Source of the DNA: Notamacropus eugenii
Lineage: Eukaryota; Chordata; Mammalia; Diprotodontia; Macropodidae
DNA: 64,000 nt
Direction: 5' to 3'
Assembly (NCBI RefSeq): GCF_028372415.1
Contig: NC_092876.1
Coordinates: 63,268,885-63,332,884 of the forward strand
Shown: positions 24,421-34,489 of the stretch, piece after piece
How positions within the stretch are numbered: the first letter of the stretch is position 1
How the letters are laid out: each line of letters opens with the position of its first letter
Translations under genes and position numbers: made by a program
Notes under the pieces: model-generated
The model's database searches: none
What the model saw: only the letters and a program-made list of their open reading frames with translations
Told to the model about the DNA's origin: nothing

Positions 24421-24668
24421 GGGAGTTTGGTGAAGTCTGCAGTGGCCACCTGAAGCTGCCAGGCAAAAGAGAGATATTTGTGGCCATCAAGACCCTCAAA
24501 TCAGGTTACACAGAGAAGCAACGGCGGGACTTCCTGAGCGAGGCCAGCATCATGGGCCAGTTTGACCACCCTAATGTCATTCACCTAGAGGGTGTGGTCA
24601 CCAAGAGTACACCAGTCATGATCATCACTGAGTTCATGGAGAATGGTTCCCTGGATTCCTTCCTCCGG
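24421..24668 (+). CDS. EPHB2: EPHB2 exon 11: kinase N-lobe
   Basis: A 248-bp exon between cccatcccag and gtaaga. It completes the glycine loop (GEFGEV) and carries VAIKTLKSG, whose Lys codon at 24,489-24,491 is the ATP-anchoring lysine. It continues through the C-helix ([17 protein letters not shown]) to the hinge ([18 protein letters not shown]). It ends on a complete Arg codon. All catalytic residues expected in this part are present, so there is no sign of kinase loss. The 4.3-kb intron that follows carries the large 33-bp minisatellite. Confidence 0.98.
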
Positions 24669-24867
24669 GTAAGAGAGGGTAGGGCAGGCTAAGGGATTAA
24701 AGGGAAGGAAAAGAAAAGGGAGGGGGGAAGGAAGCAAAAAGGGGAAACAGGGTGAGTGAAGTCAAGAACCATACACCGCTAGGACTTAGGACATCAAAGG
24801 AAGAGGGTGGTTTGGACCCACTCATATTCATGCTACTTCACAGTCATATGGAGGTCAAAACCTTGCC

Positions 24868-25107
24868 ATTGTCATTCAGTCATTTCTGTCTCTTTCTGAC
24901 CCCATTTGGGGTTTTCTTAGCAAAGATACTGCAGTGGTTTGCTCTTTCCTTCTCCAGCTCATTTGACAGATGAGGAAACTGAGGCAAATAGGGTAAAGTG
25001 AGTTGCATAGGGTCACACAGGTAGTAAGTGTCTGGGGCTGGATTTGAACTCAGGTCTTCCTGACTTCAGGCCTGGCATTCTATCCACTGAGCCACCTAGC
25101 TGCCCAT
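24868..25107 (-). mobile_element. SINE-A, antisense
   Basis: Begins tgtcattcagtcatttctgt, ends 'tctatccactgagccacct'. In intron 11, 200 bp after exon 11. Confidence 0.85.
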
Positions 25108-25639
25108 CTAATGGGGGTTATCATCCATCCAGTGGCAAGAATAACTGTGTGGAGAAGCCCTAAAACCTAGAGGCATTCATTCTCACCAGAGGGATATCAA
25201 GTAACATTTTAATACTCACTATTCTTTTATTTCTACAGACCAAAGTTCTCCATAGGCAGGAGCACACCCAACCTTCTAAGCATGAAAGCTAGAATCCTCC
25301 TTGAAACTGCCAGGGATCCGTTTCTGAAGACACCCATAAATGTACACTACCATCCCCTCAGCTTTGATACAGACAGGTCATCTTCTGACCCTCTTCTCTC
25401 TCTCTCCTCATTTTACATATCCGCCTATTTTCTCAGTATTCTCAGTCTCTGCTTCTCACTCTTGTTAGAAATACTTAGGGGCTCAGACTTTCTAACCTGC
25501 CAATTCCACTGATGACTAGTGTCAGGACATTGGGAGAAGGGGCAGGAGGGTTGTTGTTCACAACTGTAGGCAGCTGTGAGCTCTCCTCCAGTCAGACTTA
25601 CAGCTGAAACACCTTCAGATTTTATTGGAAGGAAACTTA

Positions 25640-25870
25640 GATCATAGAATATTAGCACATAGGACATTAGGGTAAGAAGAAACCTTAGAACATGGAATAT
25701 CAGAGTTGGAAAGGTCCTCAGAACACAGAATGTCAGAGCTGGGAGGGCCCTGAGAACACAGGATGTCAAAGTTGGGAGGGTCCTTAGAATATAGGATGTC
25801 AGAGTTGGGAGGGCCCTTAGAATACAGGATGTCAGAGTTGGGAGGGCCTTAGAATGCAGAATGTCACGTA
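25640..25870 (+). repeat. 33-bp repeat array, about 7 diverged copies
   Basis: Same monomer as the large array, with older variants (agagttgggaggg, gaatataggatgtc). It ends in the same flank as the large array: atgtcacgtatataaagaag at 25,861-25,880. Confidence 0.9.
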
Positions 25871-26847
25871 TATAAAGAAGGTGAGTAACAGCCGCTAATT
25901 GTGACTGTGTAAGCTAAGCGCCATTCTGATGACACCATCAGTGCTGCAAGATTTTCGAAAGTGAGAGAACCCTCTGGATGATAGCTTTGTCAAGGACAAG
26001 GATGGAGGGCTTAAGTTGGGGCTTGAAGAACAGACAGGACTAAGCTAAGTGAACAGGAATAAGGAAAGCATTCCAAAGTAGGGGAAAGGAAAGCAAAGCA
26101 GTGGGTCCATGTGGTATGTTTGAAGGACATTGGAGAAGCAAGTCTTCCTGGAGAAGAGAACTCACAGGAAGGCCTCGGGACAGAGCCATAACTAGGTATT
26201 TTGGCCCCTGTGCAAGTGGCTCAAACAATGCTCAGGGCATCAAACTATCCTGAAACCCACTTTGTAACTCATGCGGAGAAATTAATACCAGGAGCAATTA
26301 GGAGAAATTCATTTGAGCAAGTGGGGGAGCTAATTAGATAGTGACTCACTGTGCTCAGCTCTGGTAGTTTGCTATTCTGACCAATTACCCTCACCCGCTA
26401 GGTGCTAAACTCCTTTGTTTCTGTGCTGGAGAAAGCCACAAGTGGAAGGGCCTGAAGCCCTTAATGTGAAGGTCCCAGGGCAAAACTCCAGGTGCCCCTC
26501 TCTGTCTTTGGGCATTTGGTTGTAGCAGGTGTGATCAGAGATTGACGCGGGAGTCCGATTGTGAATTTATAGTTTTAAAAAAATGTAAGCAAAAAAACTT
26601 AGGCTCCTAACATGATACTAGCAAGTCACTTAAACCTCTCTGCCCCCGCAGACAGCCCCAGGTTTCAAGGAGCTTATCCTCTAGTGGGAGATATAACCCA
26701 CTTCTTAGGGGACTGGTGCCCAGGGAGGAGCATGGTGGCCCAAAAAAGTTACCTGTGTGTAGAGTGAGACCACTGAGAAGTTCCCCATTCAGGAGCAAGG
26801 AACGATGTGGCAGATGTGAATTGTTCAGTTGCTTTTACTAGAAGGAG

Positions 26848-27085
26848 GGCAGGTAGGTAGCTCAGTGGATAGAGTATCCATCCTGGAGTGAGGAAGACCT
26901 GAATGCAAATCCAGCTTCAGATACTTACAAGATGTGAGATTCTGGGCAAACCACTTCACCCTCTTTACCTCAATTTCCTGGTTTGTCAAATGACTTGGAG
27001 AAGGAAATGGCAAACCATGACAGTATCTTTGCCAAGAAAATCCCAAATGGGGTCATGAAGAGTCAGAGATGACTGAAATGACTGA
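26848..27085 (+). mobile_element. SINE-A, sense
   Basis: Head gcaggtaggtagctcagtgg, tail ccaaatggggtcatgaagag. Flanked by actagaag on both sides. Lies about 90 bp before the large minisatellite. Confidence 0.85.
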
Positions 27086-27173
27086 ACATCAATAAACTAG
27101 AAGAAGAAAATGCGTGCAGCCAGGAGTTTAGGTTCTAATGGGGTACGTACTAAAGGGGGTGAGAAACGGTGGA

Positions 27174-28538
27174 AGAACAGAGAATGTCAGAGCTGGGAGG
27201 GCCCTTAGAACCCAGAGTGTCAGAGCTGGGAGGACCCTTAGAACACAGGATGTCAGAGCTGGGAGGGCCCTTAGAACACAGGATGTCAGAGCTGGGAGGG
27301 GCCTCAGAACACAGGATAGCAGAGCTGGGAGGGGCCTCAGAACACAGGATATCAGAGCTGGGAGGGCCCTTAGAACACAGGATGTCAAAGCTGGGAGGAG
27401 CCTTAGAAAACAGGATGTCAGAGCGGGGAGGGGCCTCAGAACACAGGATGTCAGAGCTGGGAGGGGCTTCAGAACCCAGAGTGTCAGAGCTGGGAGGGCC
27501 CTTAGAACACAGGATGTCAGAGCTGGGAGGGCCCTTAGAACACAGGATGTCAGAGCTGGGAGGGCCCTTAGAACCCAGAGTGTCAGAGCTGGGAGGGCCT
27601 TAGAACATAGGATGTCAGAGCTGGGAGGACCCTTAGAACACAGGATGTCAGAGCTGGGAGGGGCCTCAGAACACAGGAGGTCAGAGCTGGGAGGGCCCTT
27701 AGAACACAGGATGTCAGAGCTGGGAGGGCCCTTAGAACACAGGATGTCAGAGCTGGGAGGGCCCTTAGAACCCAGAGTGTCAGAGCTGGGAGGGCCTTAG
27801 AACATAGGATGTCAGAGCTGGGAGGACCCTTAGAACACAGGATGTCAGAGCTGGGAGGGGCCTCAGAACACAGGGTGTCAGAGCTGAGAGGGCCCTTAGA
27901 ACACAGGAGGTCAGAGCTGGGAGGGGCCTCAGAACACAGGAGGTCAGAGCTGGGAGGACCCTCAGAACACAGGATGTCAGAGCTGGGAGGGGCCTCAGAA
28001 CACAGGAGGTCAGAGCTGGGAGGGCCCTTAGAACACAGGAGGTCAGAGCTGGGAGGGCCTCAGAACATAGGATGTCAGAGCTGGGAGGACCCTTAGAACA
28101 CAGGATGTCAGAGCTGGGAGGGGCCTCAGAACACAGGGTGTCAGAGCTGAGAGGGCCCTTAGAACACAGGAGGTCAGAGCTGGGAGGGGCCTCAGAACAC
28201 AGGAGGTCAGAGCTGGGAGGGGCCTCAGAACACAGGATAGCAGAGCTGGGAGGGCCCTTAGAACACAGGATGTCAGAGCTGGGAGGGCCCTTAGAACACA
28301 GGATGTCAGAGCTGGGAGGGCCCTTAGAACACAGGATGTCAGAGCTGGGAGGGGCCTCAGAACACAGGAGGTCAGAGCTGGGAGGGCCCTTAGAACACAG
28401 GATGTCAGAGCTGGGAGGGCCCTTAGAACACAGGATGTCAGAGCTGGGAGGGCCCTTAGAACACAGGATGTCAGAGCTGGGAGGATTTTAGAACACTAGA
28501 TGTCAGAGCTGGGAGGGCCCTAAAAACCCGAGATGTCA
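27174..28538 (+). repeat. 33-bp minisatellite, about 40 copies
   Basis: Tandem array with core tcagagctgggaggg followed by (c)cccttagaacacaggatg or a ggcctcagaacacagg variant. Copies differ by few bases: agaaccc/agaacac, gatgtc/gaggtc/gatagc. One-base deletions (agggcct) occur near 27,597, 27,797 and 28,059. Because 33 is a multiple of three and one frame lacks stops, long repetitive frames appear (MSELGGPLEHR-like), but nothing indicates translation. It lies 400 bp before exon 12. The array is clearly the youngest member of a family found throughout the gene. Confidence 0.97.
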
Positions 28539-28739
28539 CATATATAAAGAAGGTAAGTAACAAGCCTAGGTAGTTTTCAAGTGTTGTTATCTGTAAAGTG
28601 CTTATTATACATACTGCAGGCTGGTAGGGGCATGCTAATGGGTGCTAGAGGGAACAACAAAATATATTTAAGGACAAGCATCCCAATTAATCTGTTCACC
28701 AGCTGAGTAGATTGCATTGGTAATGAGTGCCCTGTCTGG

Positions 28740-28880
28740 GGAGGTCTGCACGCAGAAGCTGGGGATATTGTTGGGGATGTTCTAGAGGGGGTTCCTGCTT
28801 CAGGAATGGTTTGAGTTAGTCCTTTAGACGCTCATCATATCTCTAGAAAGTCTCTTCTAACAATAAGATTCCGTGAATCT
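28740..28880 (+). mobile_element. L3/CR1-like 3' tail just before exon 12
   Basis: ggttcctgcttcaggaatgg ... tctcttctaacaataagatt, ending at about 50 bp from the exon. Confidence 0.55.
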
Positions 28881-28932
28881 TGGCCTACTGCCTGTGATTA
28901 ATACCTTTCTTTGTCTCTGGTTTCTCTTAAAG

Positions 28933-29148
28933 CAAAATGATGGACAATTCACAGTTATCCAGTTAGTGGGCATGCTTCGGGGCATTGCTGCGGGCATGAA
29001 GTACCTGGCAGACATGAACTATGTGCATAGAGACTTGGCTGCCCGGAATATCCTGGTCAATAGCAACTTGGTCTGCAAGGTGTCTGACTTTGGACTCTCA
29101 CGCTTCCTGGAAGATGATACCTCGGACCCCACCTACACAAGTGCCCTG
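28933..29148 (+). CDS. EPHB2: EPHB2 exon 12: catalytic and activation loops
   Basis: A 216-bp exon, phase 0 to phase 0, after ctcttaaag and before gtaact. It encodes [20 protein letters not shown], then the catalytic loop HRDLAARN (HRD codons at 29,026-29,034) and the metal-binding DFG (29,086-29,094), followed by GLSRFLEDD and the activation-loop tyrosine in DPTYTSAL. The motifs are intact, so the kinase should be active. The exon lies about 400 bp downstream of the 33-bp minisatellite and about 50 bp downstream of an L3-like LINE tail. Its donor (ctg|gtaact) is weaker than the others. Confidence 0.98.
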
Positions 29149-29539
29149 GTAACTGATGCAAAGAGAAAGGGTAGTCCTTTGAAGAGGGCTGTGCAAGCTA
29201 GCAAAGCCTGGGGCAGCAATACCAGAGAGGCAGGGTGAAAAACCCCACTGGACCAAGTTTCCCCTTGTTCCAGAAACCTAAGGAGGGCTTCCTCCTATAG
29301 GCTGCTGACAGAGGATCCTCTAACATGCAGGATGAAGGATAAAGTCAACTGTTATCACTTTGGATGTTGATTTTAGAGACTGGAAACTGAGACCCAAATA
29401 AAAAGATTGGTCCCAAAATGACAGGCAAACCTGCATGAGTCCTATTCATGGCCTTTAGAAAATATATCTTGGAGTGACTCAAAGGGTCCTTAGGTTTCTA
29501 AGTTTCATAGACCTTGAGTACATTTAAAAATCTTGTGAT

Positions 29540-29860
29540 ACCAGATAGAGGAATCATAGACTGTCATAAGCAGAGGGAGCTTCTGATTATAGAATGTCAG
29601 AACTGGAACTGATCTTAGACCATAAAATTTCAGAGTTCAAAATGACCCTCGAATATAGAATGCAGATCTAGAAGGGACCATAAAGCATAGAATGCTCATT
29701 CTAGTGTACATATTATAACAGATTACGTCCATGGTGAGAGGCACTTTAGAACATAGAATGTCCTTTCTGGGAGGGCCAAAGAAACTAGAGTATCTAAGCT
29801 ATATCCGCCCTTAGAATATTGAAAATCAGAACTTGAAGGGATCTTAGAACATATACCCAG
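29540..29860 (+). repeat. Very degenerate 33-bp repeat array
   Basis: Monomers such as tatagaatgtcagaactgga and agaacatagaatgtcctttc, irregular in length. This looks like the oldest array in the gene. Confidence 0.7.
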
Positions 29861-29881
29861 TACCCTCCACTGTGAAGTGGT

Positions 29882-30171
29882 GTGTTTGTCCTTCGTTGCC
29901 AAAGAAGACCATGCCATCAGAAAAATAATGACATGACTTGCACTTGACTTTGTTTTGAGTGAGGGAGAGCTGTGCAGGTCACCAGCCTCACTTCTCCTCC
30001 AGAGCCATCTGAATCCAGTGTCTAGGATGATTGGAGATGACCCAGGATGAGGCAATTGGGGTTAAGTGACTTATCCAAGGTCACACAGCTAGTGAGTGTC
30101 AAGTGTCTGAGGTGAGATTTGAACTCAGGTCCTGCACTGGTGCTCTATCCACTGCACCACCGAGCTGCCCC
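29882..30171 (+). mobile_element. SINE-C with perfect 12-bp target-site duplication
   Basis: Same family as at 10.5 kb. Flanked by ctgtgaagtggt at 29,870-29,881 and 30,172-30,183. Inserted at the left end of an L3/CR1 copy. Confidence 0.92.
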
Positions 30172-30183
30172 CTGTGAAGTGGT

Positions 30184-30960
30184 AACATTTTTATCAGTGA
30201 CCTGAATGAATACATAGAGAGTATGCTTATTGAATTTGAAGATGATACAAAGCTAACAATACGATGGATTCCATTCAATCCAATAAGTATTTATTAAGCA
30301 TCTACTGTATGCAAGAATAGGCCAGAAATAAAATCTAAAAAACTCTTAAGAGACTGGAAAAATAAACTGAATCTAATTAAATAAAATGTAATAGGGATAA
30401 AAATTAAAGTCTTAAACTTTAGTTCTGAAAAAAATCAATTATACCAGAATAGGATGGGGAAGATTTGTTTATAAGTTTTAGTAGATTACAAACTCAATGC
30501 GAGTTAGCCTCATGGCTACTAAAAAGAAGAAGAAGCAGGAGGAGGAGGAGAAGAGGAAGGAAGGAAGGAAGGAAGGAAGGAAGGAAGGAAGGAAGGAAGG
30601 AAGGAAGGAAGGAAGGAAGGAAGGAAGGAAGGAAGGAAGGAAGGAAGGGAGGGAGGGAGGGAGGGAGGGAGGGAGGGAGGGAGGGAAAGAGAAGACTCAT
30701 GGGAGACATGAGAGCTATTTTCAAGTATTAGAAAGGCTGTCATGTGGAAGAAGGATGTAGGGGCCTGTCTGGCCCCAGGAGGCAGATTCAAGAACAGTGA
30801 GTGAAAGCTATAAAGAAGCTAATTTAGACTTGAAGTCAGGAAAAGTTTCCTAACCCTGAGAGCTGCCAGAAGTAAAATGGGGACAGTGGGAAATGTAGTG
30901 GGTTCTCCCTCACTGGAGGTCTTCAAACAGAGGCAGACTGGCTACATGTCAGTTATATTT
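30184..30960 (+). mobile_element. L3/CR1 LINE fragment with internal GGAA expansion
   Basis: tgaagatgatacaaagctaa, 'gattacaaactcaatgcgag', ttcaagtattagaaaggctg and cactggaggtcttcaaacag occur in L3/CR1 order. The GGAA tract at 30,555-30,687 sits inside. Confidence 0.72.
30521..30690 (+). repeat. GGAA then GGGA microsatellite
   Basis: An AAG/AGG-rich lead-in, about 23 GGAA units (30,555-30,648), then about 10 GGGA units. In EPHB2 intron 12 within an L3 copy. Confidence 0.97.
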
Positions 30961-31025
30961 TAGTAGATATTATATTAAATATATATATTACATTATATAA
31001 CGTTATATAATATATTATAGTTTAA
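30955..31025 (+). repeat. AT-rich tract
   Basis: Almost only A and T (tattaaatatatatattaca), with palindromic words such as tataacgttata, about 100 bp before exon 13. Confidence 0.85.
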
Positions 31026-31061
31026 TATATTGCATTCTTTTTTGGTTCTGAGCTGGACTAG

Positions 31062-31334
<273 letters not shown>

Positions 31335-32298
31335 TAAAACACCCAACAGAAGGAGCCCACATCATTTTTTCTGACTGCAATAATTTCTCAAAGGGAGAGA
31401 GACGACCAAAGTCATGGGGCTGGTCCAGATACCACAGGGTGGGAGATGATACCTGTTGAAAACCCCTGGACCCAGTCCCTTAACAGGTGTCTACCAAATG
31501 CTGGCTGTTTCCGGGACACAGCCCAACATCTGCCCCTTAATTACCTAATAGTGTCTGCCCTGACAGGTTTCTGCTCTCGTAAATGGCAGAGCCCAAGAGA
31601 GGAGGATTTGGAATGCCTATCAGGTGATCAGACACAATTAGATATGAGTGAGTGAGGCCCTGCTGCATCATCCACTCTGTTTTGTCTGCTGGGATGGGTC
31701 TTTGCCCCCAAGAAGCTTATAATCATAGGCTCAAAAACAGGCTTATAGAAGGAACTGTGAGAGTCCATATAAATCAAAGTCCCATTTTACAGAGAAGGAA
31801 ACTGAGGCCCAGAGCCTGGGCTCTGACTAGTCTCACAGGTAGCAAGGGGCAGAGGGAAGATTCAACCAAATCTAGTGTATTCTCCATTGCACCCCACTAT
31901 TTCCCAAAAATCTTGCTAAGGAGTCAAGACTAATACGCATGTCATCATAGCCTGTGGGAGATGAACATCCATATTAGAAATGGATATGACTTTAGAACAA
32001 TGTGGGGGCTGGAAGAGCCTTGAGAACACAGATCTGTCTGGGCCTCAGTTTCCTCATTGGTAAAATAAGGGAGTAGAATAAGAAAACCTTTGTAAGTCCC
32101 TTCCAACTTTTATCTATAAGTAGGTGTAGAAGAACTGTGGGAAATAAAGCCGGAAAATTAAGTTGAAACTAGATTGTGGGAATCCTTAAATGCCAGGCCA
32201 AGAGGTTTAGATTCTATTTTAGAGGTTAGAAGGGGCCTAGTAATAATCAATTATTATTGACACTTAACTGGGTACATGTTGTATCCCCTACCCCCAGA

Positions 32299-32311
32299 GA
32301 CTGTAAGCTTC
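32299..32311. repeat. Target-site duplication, left copy
   Basis: gactgtaagcttc, matching 35,070-35,082. Together the two flanks restore an L2-type 'gactgtaagcttcttgagg' end. Confidence 0.85.
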
Positions 32312-33307
32312 CTTTTTTTTTTTTATTTAACTTTTAACATTTATTTTCACAACATTTTGGGTTACAAATTTCCTCCCTTTTATCCCCTCCCCCCCCCAAC
32401 CCAAGCATTCTAATTGCCCCTGTGACCAATCTGCTCTCTCCTCTATCCTCCCTCCCTGCCCTTGTCTCCGTCTTCTCTTTTGTCCTGTAGGGCCAGATAG
32501 CTTTCTTGACCCCTTTACCTGTATTTCTTATTTCCCAGTGGTAAGAACATTACATTTGATCCTAACACTTTGAGTTCCAACTTCTTTAGCTCCCTCCCTC
32601 CCCACCCCTTCCCTTTGGAAGGCAAGCATTTCAATATAGGCCAAATCTGTGTAGTTTTGCAAAAGATTTCCATACTAGTTGTGTTGTATAGGACTAATTA
32701 TATTTCCCTCCATCCTATCCTGACCCCCATTACTTCTATTCTCTTATGATCCTTTCCCTCCCCATGAGTGTCGACCTCGGATTGCATTCTCCTCCCCATG
32801 CCCTCCCCTCCATCCTCCCCCCCACCCTGCTTGTGCCCCTGTTCCCCACTCTCCTGTATTATGAGATAAGTTTTCCTATCAAAATGAGTGTGCATTTTAT
32901 TCTTTCCTATAGTGGAATGTGATGAGAGTAGACCTCATGTTTTTCTCTTGCCTCCCCTCTTTATCCCTCCACTAATAAGTCTTTTGCTTGCCTCTTTTAT
33001 GAGAGATAATTTGCCCCATTCAACTTCTCCCTTTCTCCTCCCAATATTTCTCTCTCACTGCTTGATTTCATTTTTTTTTTTAAGATATGATCCCATCCTC
33101 TTCAATTCACTCTGTGCACTCTGTCTCTATGTATGTGTGCATGTGTGCATGTGTGCATGTGTGTGTGTGTGTACTCCCACCCAGTACCCAGATACTGAAA
33201 TGTTTCAAGAGTTACAAATATTGTCTTTCCATGTAGGAATGTAAACAGTTCAACTTTAGTAAGTCCCTTATGACTTCTCTTTGCTGTTCACCTTTTCATG
33301 GTTCTCT

Positions 33308-34489
33308 TCATTCTTGTGTTAGAAAGTCAAATTTTCTTTTCAGCTCTGGTCTTTTCATCAAGAAAATTTGAAAATCCTCTATTTCATTGAAAGACCATTT
33401 TTTCTCCTGAAGTATTATACTCAGTTTTGCTGGGTAGGTGATTCTTGGTTTTAGTCCTAGTTCCTTTGACTTCTGGAATATCTTATTCCATTCCCTTCGA
33501 TCCCTTAATGTAGAGGGTGCTAGATCTTGTGTTATCCTGATTGTATGTCCACAATACTTGAATTGTTTCTTTCTAGCTGCTTGCAATATTTTCTCTTTCA
33601 CCTGGGAGTTCTGGAATTTGGCCACAATGTTCCTAGGAGTTTCTCTTTTTGGATCTCTTTCATGCGGTGTTCTGTGGATTCCTTGAATATTTATTTTGCC
33701 CTCTGGTTCTAGAATCTCAGGGCAGTTTTCTTTGATAATTTCATGGAAGATGATGTCTAGGCTCTTCTCTTGATCATGGTTTTCAGGTAGTCCCAGAATT
33801 TTTACATTGTCTCTCCTGATTCTATTTTCCAGGTCAGTTGCTTTTCCAATAAGATATTTCACATTATCTTCCATTTTTCGAATCTGCAAGCTATGTTCTG
33901 TGATATCTGTCTTTCTCATAAAGTCCTTAGCGTCCATCTGTACCATTCCAGTTTTGAAAGATCTATTTTCTTCAGTGAGCTTTTGAATCTCCTTTTCCAT
34001 TTGGCTAATTCTGCTTTTGAAAGCATTCTTCTCCTCATTGGCCTTTTGAACCTCTTTTGCCAATTGAGTTAGGCTAGTTTTCAAGGTGTTAATTTCTTCA
34101 ACATTTTTTTGGTTCTCCTTTAGCAGGGAGCTGATCTGCCTTTCATGCTTCTCTTTCATCCCTCTCATTTCTCTTCCCAGTTTTTCCTCCACCTCTCCAA
34201 CTTGACTTTCAAAATTCTTTTTGAGTTCTTCCATGGCCTGAGCCCACTGGGTGGGCTGGGACACAGAATCCTTGATTTCTGTGTCTTTGCCTGATGGTAA
34301 GCATTGTTCTTCCTCATCAGAAAGGAAGGGAGGAGGTGTCTTTTCTCCGAGAAAGTACCCTTCAATAGTTTTATTTCTTTTCCCTTTTCTGGGCATTCTC
34401 CCCAGCCAGTGGCTTGACCTCTGAATATTCTCCTCACACCCACCTCGCCTCCTGGTCCTCCCAGCCAGCATTTGGGGACTGAGATTCAA
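33308..34489 (-). CDS. L1-type ORF1 protein (RNA-binding coiled-coil protein) in half-L1 element
   Basis: An open frame of 393 codons with no stop or frameshift. The more likely start is the Met at residue 32 (codon at 34,394-34,396), giving a 362-residue protein that begins MPRKGKRNKTIEGYF, a size typical for L1 ORF1p. Residues about 85-225 are Glu/Lys-rich heptads of the trimerising coiled coil. The RRM starts near RRDNVKILGLPE (226-237), and the C-terminal domain includes LKPRITYPAKLSI (346-358). In L1, this protein coats the element RNA and acts as a nucleic-acid chaperone. Preservation of the whole frame suggests a fairly young insertion or recent selection on the source element. Expression is unknown. 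Confidence 0.85.
   Translation of the reverse strand: MNLSPQMLAGRTRRRGGCEENIQRSSHWLGRMPRKGKRNKTIEGYFLGEKTPPPFLSDEEEQCLPSGKDTEIKDSVSQPTQWAQAMEELKKNFESQVGEVEEKLGREMRGMKEKHERQISSLLKENQKNVEEINTLKTSLTQLAKEVQKANEEKNAFKSRISQMEKEIQKLTEENRSFKTGMVQMDAKDFMRKTDITEHSLQIRKMEDNVKYLIGKATDLENRIRRDNVKILGLPENHDQEKSLDIIFHEIIKENCPEILEPEGKINIQGIHRTPHERDPKRETPRNIVAKFQNSQVKEKILQAARKKQFKYCGHTIRITQDLAPSTLRDRREWNKIFQKSKELGLKPRITYPAKLSIILQEKKWSFNEIEDFQIFLMKRPELKRKFDFLTQE

Larger units (their letters stand above)
24669..28932 (+). other. EPHB2: EPHB2 intron 11
   Basis: A 4.3-kb intron between the N-lobe and catalytic-loop exons. It contains an antisense SINE-A (24,868-25,107), a small 33-bp array (25,640-25,870), a sense SINE-A (26,848-27,085), the large 33-bp array (27,174-28,538) and an L3-like tail (28,740-28,880). 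Confidence 0.85.

Noticed and set aside
27138..28491. Long open frames across the 33-bp array with 11-residue repeats (MSELGGPLEHR-like and RAGRALRTQDV-like)
   Set aside because: The unit length is divisible by three and one frame happens to lack stops, so open frames are automatic. They exist in two frames, are broken by one-base deletions and lie in an intron. No start context or homology supports translation.
27174..28538. CRISPR-like array
   Set aside because: There are no unique spacers; repeats are directly adjacent, and the DNA is a mammalian intron.
30465..30791. Lys/Glu-Gly-Arg or Leu-Pro-Ser-Phe repeat proteins on both strands
   Set aside because: Translations of the GGAA/GGGA microsatellite.
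33125..33172. GT-rich run inside the half-L1 as an independent microsatellite
   Set aside because: It lies between ORF1 and the 3'UTR of the element and is probably part of it or grew within it; not a separate feature.
32698..33244. Possible ORF2 remnant of the half-L1
   Set aside because: Neither strand shows endonuclease or reverse-transcriptase motifs; the region is G/A-rich (minus strand) non-coding sequence resembling L1 3'UTR.
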